From Peptoniphilus duerdenii ATCC BAA-1640 (lineage in GTDB: Bacteria > Bacillota > Clostridia > Tissierellales > Peptoniphilaceae): a DNA stretch of 64,000 bases. How positions within the stretch are numbered: position 1 is the stretch's first letter; each line of letters starts with the position of its first letter. The stretch spans positions 1,812,387-1,876,386 of the forward strand of contig NZ_GL397071.1 in assembly GCF_000146345.1 (NCBI RefSeq), in the 5' to 3' direction. The notes under the pieces are model-generated. The model was not told the origin of the DNA and ran no database searches. It saw only the letters and a list, made by a program, of their open reading frames with translations. Positions 17,336 to 25,952 of the stretch are shown piece after piece. The translations under genes were made by a program, and so were the position numbers.

Positions 17336-18688
17336 TCAAATTTTAATTTCAACCCATTGTCCTTTTTTAAATCTAGTGGACATAAATACATATCTAGATG
17401 CTTGATCGGATAAAACTCCTATCCATATGCCCATAAGTCCCATACTAAGTGGAATTGTAAGGACATAGGTGACAATGGTCCTTATAAATGTTACAGATAT
17501 AAGTGATGCGAATAATGTATATTTTACATCTCCACCTGCACGGAGACATCCTGCATAGATTATTTGAGAAATCTGTGCCATAACTATTACGGTTACAAAT
17601 CTTGAAATTAATACTCCATATTCAAGAACAGTTTCGTCTGTAAAGAATAATTTAAATATTTCCTTACTAAACACAAGTAGTATCAAAGAAAGTGTAACAG
17701 ATATTCCAAAACCTATTCTTTGACAAATGTGTCCATATAGTTTTGCATCTTCTTTTCTGCCTGCACCAAGTGACGATCCTGCAAGGGCAACTGCAGCTAC
17801 TTGCATACCATCTGCAAAGGCAAAACCAATTGATAGAAGTTGCATCCCTACATTGTGAGCTGCGAAGGCATCGGTACCAAGTCTTGCTGCTATAAGTGAA
17901 GTGGCAAGAAATCCTACCCTCATAGCATTCATTTCTAAAAACATATTTATTCCAAAATTTGCAATTGATTTTGCAGTTTTAAATGTAGGTTTTATTTTGT
18001 TTTTAATTATATAGTCAATTCTAACAAAAGAACTCTTCACAAATAGACTTCTTATGCTCATTATCATTGCCACAACCGTTCCTAGAACAGTTGCAATGGC
18101 AGCACCCTTTACTCCAAGGGCTGGAAAACCATAATTTCCACCGATTAAAAGATAATTAAATACAACATTTACTAAGTTAGAAACTAGATTCGTAGTAAAA
18201 GCGATTTTTGTATTTCCTGATCCTCTCTGAGCGGCGTTTATTGTCATTGAGATTATACTAAAGATTGAAAATCCCATGACAATATCCAAGTATTCTTTTG
18301 CAATTTGATGTGTGTCCGCATTACTTCCAGAGATTCTTATTATCGGGTCACTATATTTTAGGATTGCTCCCGTAATAAAAACACATAGTATTACTGATAC
18401 GAAAAGAGCGGTTAATAGAGTCTCGTTGGCCGATTTCTTATTTTTTTCGCCGTACCTTCTCGCAACTATCGCTGACACAGCAACACAGATTGAAAAGAAT
18501 GTGGTAAGTCCTATGAATTTTGGTTGAGTGGTAAGTCCTACTGCAGAAACTGCAGATGTACCTAATGTCGATACCATCAGTGTATCTACAAGTCCTGTAA
18601 GAGCAATGAAGAAACTTTCGAGAACGGCTGGCCAGGCAGTCTTAATCGCTCTTTTGTAGTAACTTATTTCGCTTTTTTTAACCTTCAA
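17336..18688 (-). CDS. MATE family efflux transporter
   Basis: A 450-residue membrane protein with about twelve transmembrane helices arranged as two similar six-helix halves, the MATE fold that exports drugs or metabolites using Na+ or H+. Typical opening: RAIKTAWPAVLESFFIALTGLVDT, with the LVDTLMVSTLG segment of helix 1-2. Length is normal. It is the last gene of the 13-kb polA-to-MATE run and overlaps the P-II gene by 11 bases. Substrate cannot be read from sequence. Confidence 0.92.
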   Translation of the reverse strand: MKVKKSEISYYKRAIKTAWPAVLESFFIALTGLVDTLMVSTLGTSAVSAVGLTTQPKFIGLTTFFSICVAVSAIVARRYGEKNKKSANETLLTALFVSVILCVFITGAILKYSDPIIRISGSNADTHQIAKEYLDIVMGFSIFSIISMTINAAQRGSGNTKIAFTTNLVSNLVNVVFNYLLIGGNYGFPALGVKGAAIATVLGTVVAMIMSIRSLFVKSSFVRIDYIIKNKIKPTFKTAKSIANFGINMFLEMNAMRVGFLATSLIAARLGTDAFAAHNVGMQLLSIGFAFADGMQVAAVALAGSSLGAGRKEDAKLYGHICQRIGFGISVTLSLILLVFSKEIFKLFFTDETVLEYGVLISRFVTVIVMAQISQIIYAGCLRAGGDVKYTLFASLISVTFIRTIVTYVLTIPLSMGLMGIWIGVLSDQASRYVFMSTRFKKGQWVEIKI

Positions 18689-19313
18689 AAAGTCCTGTAA
18701 CTTTATTTACATCAAGAGTAAATAAAATTCCAGCTCCCGGTTTTTCTATTTCCATTTCTTCTACGATGGCTTTAGTAATTGGTTCCACTTGTGACTCTAA
18801 AACAAGTGACATTACCATTTCTTTTTCCGGTTCTATAATTAAATTAAATAGCGAACTTTTTTCGTGCACTCCAGATCCTCTTCCGTGGAATATAGTTGCC
18901 CCTGTTGCTCCATTCTTCGTCGCTATATCTATGACATCTTCACCATTTCCTCTTTCAACTATGACAAATAGTGCTTTGTAATTTGAATTCATAACTTCTC
19001 CTTCTTTAAGTTCTATATGCGTTCCCTTTAACATTTCTATATCAGAAGTGTAGCAATAACCCTTGTGCTTTTCGAAAAACTTCTTTGAGATTTCATGAAT
19101 CGGTTTTTCCAATCCCTTGTTAAGAATAATAAGAAGTGCTTCATTTCTCTCTTCATTAAATCCAAGACTAGTTAGGATTTTATTTTGGCTATAGGTTGTT
19201 GTAAGCATAATCGTGCCACCAGTTATCCCAATATTTTTAGCCTCTTGTAGTAACCTAGAAGCATCTCCATTTTTAATTATTGCTGTATAAAAAACATAGT
19301 TATTAAGCATCAA
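18678..19313 (-). CDS. tandem P-II-like regulator
   Basis: A 211-residue cytoplasmic protein made of two P-II-like (GlnB fold) halves. The C-terminal half (about 105-205) is the clearer: ALFVIVERGNGEDVIDIATKNGATGATIFHGRG has the family's beta-alpha-beta start and the glycine-rich end of the T-loop region. The N-terminal half (FYTAIIKNGDASRLLQEAKNIGITGGTIML) is a degenerate copy. No uridylylation tyrosine can be assigned. The gene overlaps the upstream DUF1538 membrane protein gene by 11 bases; that pairing recurs in Firmicutes and suggests that this P-II gates that transporter-like protein. Confidence 0.82.
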   Translation of the reverse strand: MMLNNYVFYTAIIKNGDASRLLQEAKNIGITGGTIMLTTTYSQNKILTSLGFNEERNEALLIILNKGLEKPIHEISKKFFEKHKGYCYTSDIEMLKGTHIELKEGEVMNSNYKALFVIVERGNGEDVIDIATKNGATGATIFHGRGSGVHEKSSLFNLIIEPEKEMVMSLVLESQVEPITKAIVEEMEIEKPGAGILFTLDVNKVTGLFEG

Positions 19314-20766
19314 TACCCTCCTTCTTGGATTTTAATTTAAATAATAAACCTAAAATCGAAATAGAAATTATAGGCATCATGGCAACCATGGCTATAATTC
19401 CAAAACCATCTATCAATATATCTGCTCCTTCAATCATGGATGAAGCCCCTTGAGAAAATGCTAATAAAAATGTCGCTGTCATAGGACCTGAGGCAACTCC
19501 TCCAGAGTCAAATCCAATACCTACAAAAATATTTGGAATGAAGTATGAAAGAATCATTGCAATTGAAAAACCTGGAACCAAGAACATCCAGAGTTTTATG
19601 CTACTACTTAGAATCCTAACCATGGATAGACATACTGCAAGGGCAACTCCTATGGAAAGTGCAACTACAATCATCTTCCTTGGAATACTACCAGCAGTTA
19701 CATCTTCAACTTGGTGAGAAAGGATATACACTGCAGGCTCTGCAAGCACTACTACCATCCCTAGTACAAAACCTATTACCGGTAGAAGTTTATAATTATT
19801 TGCTGCGATAGAAGAACCTATCTGTCTAGCAACGGACATAAATCCCGAGTTAACACCACCCATGAAAAGAACAAGTCCTAAAAATGTATATACCAGACCT
19901 TTTAAAATTCTTCTGTATTCTCTCTTTCTTAATTTAAAGAATAATTTATTTGTTATTAAAAATAATAATGCAACTGGAACTATGGCTATTGCAGTATCTT
20001 TAGCAGCGTGTCTAAATTCTACGATATAATTTGCAAGACCTGTTGCGTGGGCAACTTCTGTGATCTCTCCACCTTCAACATGCCCTGTAAAAAGTCCAAG
20101 CATTATTACTGCAAAGATTGGTCCAGCGGAACAAATGCCAAGAAGTCCAAACGAATCCTCTGCAGATTTTTCAGAACCCTTCATCTTAGATACACCAAGT
20201 CCTATTGCAAGGATAAATGGAGTGGTCATAGCTCCCGTGGTTGCACCGGATGCATCAAAAGCTATCCCTGTGAACTCTTCCATGGTGAATATAAGAAGAA
20301 TAAATATTGCTCCGTAGAGAAAAGTAAATGTCTTTGCAATTGAAATTTCTTTTAATATTCTATAAAAACCTAGAGCAAGCATAATCCCTACTCCTGAGCT
20401 GACAGAAAGAACTATTAAATTCTTTGTAAGGTCGCCATTTGTTACATTTTGAATTTGAAAACCTAAAATCATAAGATCCGGTTCTGCAACTGTTATTAAA
20501 AATCCTAAAAATAGTCCTGCAAGTACTATTAATATGAGAGTTTTAAAATTTGCTACAAAAACTCCCAAATGGTTACCTATTTCTTCTACGCCCATTTCAG
20601 CCCCGAATAAAAATATTGCCAGACCGAAAATAATTAAAACTGCTCCTATTAAAAAGCTAATTAAATCATTTGTACTTAAATCTACAATTGTAAATGAAAG
20701 TGCCAACACTATTAAGACTATGGGAATTACAGAAAAGGAAGATTCTTTTATCTTATCTTTAAACAT
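19303..20766 (-). CDS. DUF1538 family membrane protein
   Basis: A 487-residue polytopic membrane protein with an internal duplication. The first half has FLFGAEMGVEEIG, TVAEPDLMILGFQIQNVT and AFDASGATTGAMTTPF; the second half repeats these as FMGGVNSGFMSVARQIG, VLAEPAVYILSHQVEDVT and GFDSGGVASGPMTATF. The inverted or tandem half-structure with glycine-rich re-entrant-like stretches looks like a secondary transporter, but the family has no known substrate. The partner P-II gene follows immediately with overlap; the metallophosphoesterase gene upstream overlaps by eight bases. Confidence 0.85.
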   Translation of the reverse strand: MFKDKIKESSFSVIPIVLIVLALSFTIVDLSTNDLISFLIGAVLIIFGLAIFLFGAEMGVEEIGNHLGVFVANFKTLILIVLAGLFLGFLITVAEPDLMILGFQIQNVTNGDLTKNLIVLSVSSGVGIMLALGFYRILKEISIAKTFTFLYGAIFILLIFTMEEFTGIAFDASGATTGAMTTPFILAIGLGVSKMKGSEKSAEDSFGLLGICSAGPIFAVIMLGLFTGHVEGGEITEVAHATGLANYIVEFRHAAKDTAIAIVPVALLFLITNKLFFKLRKREYRRILKGLVYTFLGLVLFMGGVNSGFMSVARQIGSSIAANNYKLLPVIGFVLGMVVVLAEPAVYILSHQVEDVTAGSIPRKMIVVALSIGVALAVCLSMVRILSSSIKLWMFLVPGFSIAMILSYFIPNIFVGIGFDSGGVASGPMTATFLLAFSQGASSMIEGADILIDGFGIIAMVAMMPIISISILGLLFKLKSKKEGIDA

Positions 20767-21478
20767 ACAACCTCCTTGAAATTCTCGTTACCTTAGACCT
20801 ATTAAAAATTCTAATAGGAAGTCTTTCACCTATACCGCTATCGATATAGATTAAATTATTATTTATTTCATATAAACCCTTTTGATTCTTGGGAAATATA
20901 TTTTTATCATGATCAATTATCGCACCCACAAAAGGAATTCTAATTTGACCTCCATGGGTGTGACCGCAAATTCTTAAATCATAGCCCACTATATTTTCAC
21001 AGTGGATTGGGAAATGATCTGCAAATACGCTATATTTATAATCTCCTTTTACTTTTGATATATCAACATTAGAAATTAGAGTACTTTCTATTATTATATA
21101 GGAACCATCTAGAACTTCCACATTATATTTCTGCAAAAGCTCCAAAATTTCAAAATAATTTTTATTTTCCAATTCGTGATTGCCACTTACAAAGATGACT
21201 TTCTTCGAATTTTCTGAAACTACTTCTAAAAATTTAGCAAGCCTAGAAAAATTATCTGTACTTCTATTTACCAAATCTCCTGTCAGGATTACCACATCGA
21301 TACTATCTTTAGATAAAATATTTTTAAGTCTCTTTAAATTTACAAAAATACTCGAATGATAGTCGCTAATTTGATAGATATTTAAACCAAGTTTAAAATC
21401 CAAATGCTCAACATAGGTAAAATTCAATTCATAAAAAAGATAAAAAATCAAAAGTAAAAATAATATTATATAGATCAT
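20759..21478 (-). CDS. membrane-anchored metallophosphoesterase
   Basis: A 239-residue calcineurin-like phosphoesterase with an N-terminal membrane anchor (about residues 1-18). Metal-site motifs are in order: ISDYHSS (Asp-x-His), LTGDLVN (GDxxx), VSGNHELEN (GNHE), and GHTHGGQIRIP (GHxH). These enzymes of the YkuE/LpxH-like group act on phospholipid head groups or nucleotides; the anchor and the neighbouring wall-modification genes suggest a lipid or polymer phosphate, which is inference. Two bases separate it from the DltD/deacetylase gene. Confidence 0.88.
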   Translation of the reverse strand: MIYIILFLLLIFYLFYELNFTYVEHLDFKLGLNIYQISDYHSSIFVNLKRLKNILSKDSIDVVILTGDLVNRSTDNFSRLAKFLEVVSENSKKVIFVSGNHELENKNYFEILELLQKYNVEVLDGSYIIIESTLISNVDISKVKGDYKYSVFADHFPIHCENIVGYDLRICGHTHGGQIRIPFVGAIIDHDKNIFPKNQKGLYEINNNLIYIDSGIGERLPIRIFNRSKVTRISRRLYV

Positions 21479-21480
21479 AC

Positions 21481-23331
21481 TTACCTGCCTTCGAGTAGAT
21501 TTATAGTGTCTTGGTAGGTCCTATGATCCGTCATATTAAATCTTCCTAGTCCAAGTCCTGATTGACGAAGACCTTTTAGAAGATAATTTTGATGTTCTTC
21601 CGTTAAAAATGTAAATCTATAATCATTTTCTGAAAGTATAACCGCAGTTATGTCAGAATAGTATCCACCAGGATATGCAAATGCCTTAGTCTTAGAAAAA
21701 ATACTTTTTAAAGAATCTTCTTCTAGAGATACATCTCTTCTAAAAGCATCCACGAAACTAAAATCATCTTCTCCTTCTAGTGGAATTGCAAAATTTCTAA
21801 CCGGTTTTTCTTTTTCCAGTGCCGTTGATTGATGCATGTCGAAGCTGTGAGATCCAAACTCAAGCACATCCATCGTATCTTTAGCTTCCTCAATAGAAAA
21901 ATGTGGAATAATAGGATGATTCGTCTCTTTGTAGGTGTCTTTTCCTATTGAGCTTCCAATGGGAAATACTACCGCATTAAATCCATTTTCTTTTAGAATA
22001 TTATATGCAAATTCCGTATTTGATCTATAACCATCATCCATGGTTATGAGTACAGATTTTTCCGGAAGATTCTTGCCTTCTCTAATAAAATTATCTAAAT
22101 CTTTTAAAGTTACAGTGCTGTATCCTGCATCTTTTATCGCCTTCATCTGAGTTTTAAAATTTTCGTAAGAAATTGTATCTCCACCATCTCCCACTTCTGC
22201 AAAATGATGGTACATAAATACAGGCAGCCTCTTCTCTGAATCTTTATCCATTTGAAGATCACTGTTGTACCTCTTCATAACATCTTTATAGGTTGCATTT
22301 GCCCCTACATGTATTCCGAAATCTTTAGGTACATAGTAGTCATTTACGTAATTTTTTTCATCACCATAGATATATGAAAGCATCATCCTTCCTACATCGT
22401 TTCTAAAGTGTGTTCTATCGTAGAAGTATCTCGCATCGTAGGATACGCTAGTCTTACAGAAATCGTAGTAATCTGTTACTTCTGAGAGTCTTTTGTAAAA
22501 TTCTTCTACTTCTGCCTTGTCATAGAATTTAAAATCTTCGTGGTACATTGGAACTACTACGACTTTTAAAGCTATATTTTTTTCTTTACAAATGTCTACA
22601 ATCTCTTCCATGGAATTAATAAATTCATCAATATATCCAAGGTTTGGATGATCACCAAAATCGTAGTTGAACTGATGGTAGATCTCTCTATTTTTATATT
22701 CTTCAAGATTTGAAATAGGTTCTATGTCCCTAATAGACTTGTCGTAAGAACCATCTAGTACATTGAAAACTGTATAGGATTGTTGCAAGAATTTATGCTC
22801 TCTAGATGATTTTAATTTGTCTAAACCATAGTTTGGGTTTGCCAATAGATATTTTGCATAGAACTTAACTGGATTTGTACCATCAAGCTCGTAGTGCATA
22901 GCATTATTCATGGTATCATTTCCAACATTGTAGTAACATGCAGATGTAAGACCAATCGGCATAATTATATTCTCTACATCATAGTGTTTTACAAGCCACT
23001 TAACAGTATTTACTGAGTCGAGCATATCTGCTCCATAGTAAAAAGTATTGTAGAAATCTTTTCCAGTGTATTTTTTTAGATCTTCACTTGGAAAAGAGCT
23101 CGCTCCAGATGCTCCTACAATAAAGCTGTCATATTTTAAATTTTTATTTTTCTTTAGATATTCGACTTTTGCGATTCTTGGATTTTGAGTCATATCGTAG
23201 GAAAACCAATCGAAATACTTGTCTTTAAATAATCCAAATGGAGAAGTATAATAGTTTAGTCCTGCGATTGCCACGAGCAAAATAAGTACAATCAAAACAA
23301 AAGTCTTTACAAATTTTTTTGAATTCATCAT
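21481..23331 (-). CDS. DltD/SGNH-like domain fused to polysaccharide deacetylase
   Basis: A 616-residue secreted or anchored fusion. Residues 10-27 form a membrane anchor. Residues 65-330 resemble DltD/AlgX-type SGNH proteins: likely nucleophile Ser75 or a neighbouring serine in IVGASGASSF, and Asp305/His308 in YDRTHF. Residues 370-616 are a NodB-type polysaccharide deacetylase of the PgaB/IcaB kind: MYHHF near 375, TMDDGY (Asp432-Asp433), HSFDMH (His495 and His500), and FAYPGG near 557. All these residues would face outside. The combination implies an acyl or aminoacyl transferase and a de-N-acetylase on one chain acting on a wall polymer. Normal DltD proteins (about 400 residues) carry no deacetylase. 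Four bases follow the MBOAT gene. Confidence 0.85.
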   Translation of the reverse strand: MMNSKKFVKTFVLIVLILLVAIAGLNYYTSPFGLFKDKYFDWFSYDMTQNPRIAKVEYLKKNKNLKYDSFIVGASGASSFPSEDLKKYTGKDFYNTFYYGADMLDSVNTVKWLVKHYDVENIIMPIGLTSACYYNVGNDTMNNAMHYELDGTNPVKFYAKYLLANPNYGLDKLKSSREHKFLQQSYTVFNVLDGSYDKSIRDIEPISNLEEYKNREIYHQFNYDFGDHPNLGYIDEFINSMEEIVDICKEKNIALKVVVVPMYHEDFKFYDKAEVEEFYKRLSEVTDYYDFCKTSVSYDARYFYDRTHFRNDVGRMMLSYIYGDEKNYVNDYYVPKDFGIHVGANATYKDVMKRYNSDLQMDKDSEKRLPVFMYHHFAEVGDGGDTISYENFKTQMKAIKDAGYSTVTLKDLDNFIREGKNLPEKSVLITMDDGYRSNTEFAYNILKENGFNAVVFPIGSSIGKDTYKETNHPIIPHFSIEEAKDTMDVLEFGSHSFDMHQSTALEKEKPVRNFAIPLEGEDDFSFVDAFRRDVSLEEDSLKSIFSKTKAFAYPGGYYSDITAVILSENDYRFTFLTEEHQNYLLKGLRQSGLGLGRFNMTDHRTYQDTINLLEGR

Positions 23332-23335
23332 TCAC

Positions 23336-24937
23336 CTAGTACTGTCTATATATAAATTCCGTGCTCACATATGAGTTTTGATAGAATACTCCAATAAATA
23401 AAAATAATACTATCACAATTATAAAAATATAATTTATAAGTTTAGATTTTCTTTCTAAGTAGGATTTAAGATCAAATCCAATTTCAGCAAGATAATCACA
23501 GATTAAAAGTAAAGTAACTCCCAAGATTATCCTTAAATAGTCATACTTAGTAAGACTAAATGATCTAAATACTTCTAAATTAATTCCATCTAAATTGAAG
23601 TTAGAAAAACTATACTTAATCATCCTAAGAGCAACTAAAAATCCAGATGCCCTTGTGAAAAATCTGCCTATACAAACTAGAATATTTGTCCTTAAAATCA
23701 TAAATATCCTGTATAATTTGCCATCTTTTATACCGAGTTTCGCCTTAGTATTTATAAAAAACTCTTCTAAAATCAAACTTATGGTTATTATAGTTCCATT
23801 CCAAATACCAAAGGCAATGTACTTAAATCCTGCTCCATGCCAAATTCCAACTATAAAGTAGATTAAAAATGTGGAAACACTTAGAGACAAGAATTTTCCA
23901 TACTTAGCTCCCAGATGTTTTCTTCCAAATTTATTTAATTTAAACATCGGCTTTGAAAAATTGACAGGATAAAATACATAATCTTTGAGCCAAGTTCCAA
24001 GGGTGATGTGCCACCTTCTCCAAAAGTCTGCAATGGACGTTGCAAAGAATGGTTGCTTAAAGTTAAGGGATAGTTCAACTCCAAATAATTTTGACACACC
24101 TCTAACTATATCGATTCCCCCAGAAAAATCTGTGTAAATCTGTATCCCATAAAAAAGTACAGATAAAAATACAAATGCTCCAGAATATCCTGTGTACTCA
24201 GAAAATACTGCATTAACGATTACAGAAATTCTATTTGAAATCTCTACCTTTTTAAATAAACCAAAGGCAATTAAAAGTATTCCGTCCCTTAGATTGTCAT
24301 AGTCTAGCTTTGGAGTTTTAAATAAATCATCCTTCAGTAAATTCCATCTACCTATTGGACCTTGTACGATTTGCGGAAAATAGCTTACAAAAAGTGCAAA
24401 TTTAAATGGATTTTTCTCCGCCTCAAATTTATTCCTATAAACATCTATTAAATATCCAGTAGCCTGAAAAATAAAAAAAGATATACCTAGCGGCTGAAGT
24501 ATATTTAATAGTTTTGTATTTATTTCTTCTCTATATAGAAAATTAAGAGCTCCAAATTTATTTGAAATAAGTCCGATAATGGAATAGAAGTATGCACTGT
24601 ATTTAAATACTGAAAGCATCAGAAAGTTTAAAATAAGCGCAAAAACGAGTACTCTCTTCTTTTTCTTTTCGAGTAATTCTTTTTTATTTTTTCTTATATC
24701 TCTATCTAAATTCGATAGATCTTTTATGTTCCTATTTGTCCTATCTATTAAGATTCCGCTTATGTAGACGGAGCTGGTTGTGATTATAAGATATACAATA
24801 TTTATAGGTTCGTTTAAAAAATAAAATGCATAGGAAGCTACTAATAGTAACACCCATGCACACTTTCTAAATATTGTATAGTATAGACATACCAATAGTG
24901 TAACAAATACAAAGAACTGTGGTGAAACTATAGACAT
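23336..24937 (-). CDS. MBOAT family acyltransferase (DltB-like)
   Basis: A 533-residue polytopic protein of the membrane-bound O-acyltransferase family, which moves acyl groups from a cytoplasmic donor through the membrane. The family signature is clear: YTDFSGGIDIVRG near 270, WRRWHITLGTWLKDYVFYP with His310, and GIWHGAG with the catalytic His367. A basic stretch (about 80-95) is a cytoplasmic loop. In context (carrier protein gene directly upstream, sharing one base; DltD-like gene downstream) it is the channel component of a D-alanylation-like system. Length is longer than typical DltB (about 400), closer to the AlgI-type subgroup. Confidence 0.92.
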   Translation of the reverse strand: MSIVSPQFFVFVTLLVCLYYTIFRKCAWVLLLVASYAFYFLNEPINIVYLIITTSSVYISGILIDRTNRNIKDLSNLDRDIRKNKKELLEKKKKRVLVFALILNFLMLSVFKYSAYFYSIIGLISNKFGALNFLYREEINTKLLNILQPLGISFFIFQATGYLIDVYRNKFEAEKNPFKFALFVSYFPQIVQGPIGRWNLLKDDLFKTPKLDYDNLRDGILLIAFGLFKKVEISNRISVIVNAVFSEYTGYSGAFVFLSVLFYGIQIYTDFSGGIDIVRGVSKLFGVELSLNFKQPFFATSIADFWRRWHITLGTWLKDYVFYPVNFSKPMFKLNKFGRKHLGAKYGKFLSLSVSTFLIYFIVGIWHGAGFKYIAFGIWNGTIITISLILEEFFINTKAKLGIKDGKLYRIFMILRTNILVCIGRFFTRASGFLVALRMIKYSFSNFNLDGINLEVFRSFSLTKYDYLRIILGVTLLLICDYLAEIGFDLKSYLERKSKLINYIFIIVIVLFLFIGVFYQNSYVSTEFIYRQY

Positions 24938-25167
24938 TAGTATTCTAATTTTTCCTTTATAAGTTCGCAGATTGAATCAACAGTTTCGAAGTTTTCTTCA
25001 CTTACATCTTCTACTCCGATTTCAACGCCAAATTCTTCGTTAATTTCAAGCACCAAGTTTACAATGTCAAATGAATCCAAAATTCCATCATCAAGTAGTT
25101 TTACATCGTCACTATATTCAAAATCTGGAACTAGATCCATTAATATTTCAATAACTTTATCTTTCAT
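24937..25167 (-). CDS. acyl/aminoacyl carrier protein (DltC-like)
   Basis: A 76-residue acidic four-helix carrier protein. The phosphopantetheine attachment serine is Ser32 in DDGILDSFDIVNLV, matching the D-S of DltC/ACP. It would hold the activated group made by the adenylating enzyme and hand it to the MBOAT protein. A ribosome binding site (AGGAGA) precedes the ATG; the stop overlaps the start of the MBOAT gene by one base. Confidence 0.92.
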   Translation of the reverse strand: MKDKVIEILMDLVPDFEYSDDVKLLDDGILDSFDIVNLVLEINEEFGVEIGVEDVSEENFETVDSICELIKEKLEY

Positions 25168-25169
25168 AT

Positions 25170-25952
25170 CTATCTCCTATAAATAATTGATTTTATATTT
25201 TTTTCTACAAATCCTAATGATTTATAAAAAGAAATCGCCTCTTCATTGTCTTCGTTTACAAAGAGTTCAATTCTATTATATCCTATTTTTATAGCATAAC
25301 TACATAGTTTTTCAATAAGTTTCTTTCCAATTCCCTGTCTTCTATATTTTTTTAAAACAGAAATGTGATTTATGATTAATGATCTCTTAGAACCTACTTT
25401 AAATTCTATAAATCCTTTTAAATTATTTTCTTCTACTATTCCTAGAATTTCCTCGTTTTTTATGGAAATTATGAGCTCATCAGCAGTCGGAACGCAGCCA
25501 TAGTACCTATCAAAACTTGAAACTATTTCATCATGCACTTCATTTAAATAACTTTCATCTAATAATTTTACCTCTTCTGAAAAACTATCTTCAAATTTTA
25601 GTTCCATTTGAGTTCTCTTTAAAGCTTCTTTAAATCCTAGAGCATTTAAAGTTCCAACGCCTTCTTCATCAAATCTTTTAAATGTATATTCCAAAACTAA
25701 ATCTTCATTTAAATTTAACTCTATAGAATTATCTCTTAATAAAAATCCGTCGGCAATATAGAATCCATCTCTCTTAAGTAAAATCAAATAGTTTTCTCTA
25801 TCTTCTAATAAGTATAGACTATCTAAATTTTTCTCGTAATCAGTCTTATTCTTCATTGAAGTGATGAAATATTTTAAATCGAACCTTTTATTTAAGATTT
25901 CATCTAACTCGTCAATTGCCTTTATTTTTTTCATAAATAGTTCTAAGCTCAT
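25170..25952 (-). CDS. GNAT N-acetyltransferase with extra N-terminal domain
   Basis: A 260-residue protein. The C-terminal ~120 residues are a GNAT domain: HISVLKKYRRQGIGKK holds the acetyl-CoA pyrophosphate loop (R-R-Q-G-I-G, residues 204-209), followed by IELFVNEDNEEAISFYKSLGF. The N-terminal 130 residues, with no membrane segment, are not recognised. It sits between the ligase and carrier protein genes, unusual for a dlt operon. Role inferred: N-acylation of a small molecule or carrier-bound group used by the cassette. It overlaps the ligase gene by 41 bases; an alternative ATG at 25934 would shorten this to 23, and neither has a clear ribosome binding site. Confidence 0.82.
   Translation of the reverse strand: MSLELFMKKIKAIDELDEILNKRFDLKYFITSMKNKTDYEKNLDSLYLLEDRENYLILLKRDGFYIADGFLLRDNSIELNLNEDLVLEYTFKRFDEEGVGTLNALGFKEALKRTQMELKFEDSFSEEVKLLDESYLNEVHDEIVSSFDRYYGCVPTADELIISIKNEEILGIVEENNLKGFIEFKVGSKRSLIINHISVLKKYRRQGIGKKLIEKLCSYAIKIGYNRIELFVNEDNEEAISFYKSLGFVEKNIKSIIYRR

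Noticed and set aside
17325-17340. A 16-base stretch (TTGATAATCAGCTTAT, minus strand) after the MATE gene is also found at 41007-41022 in the PFOR promoter region.
   Set aside because: One shared 16-mer is expected by chance in 64 kb of AT-rich sequence, and only the PFOR copy is a full palindrome.
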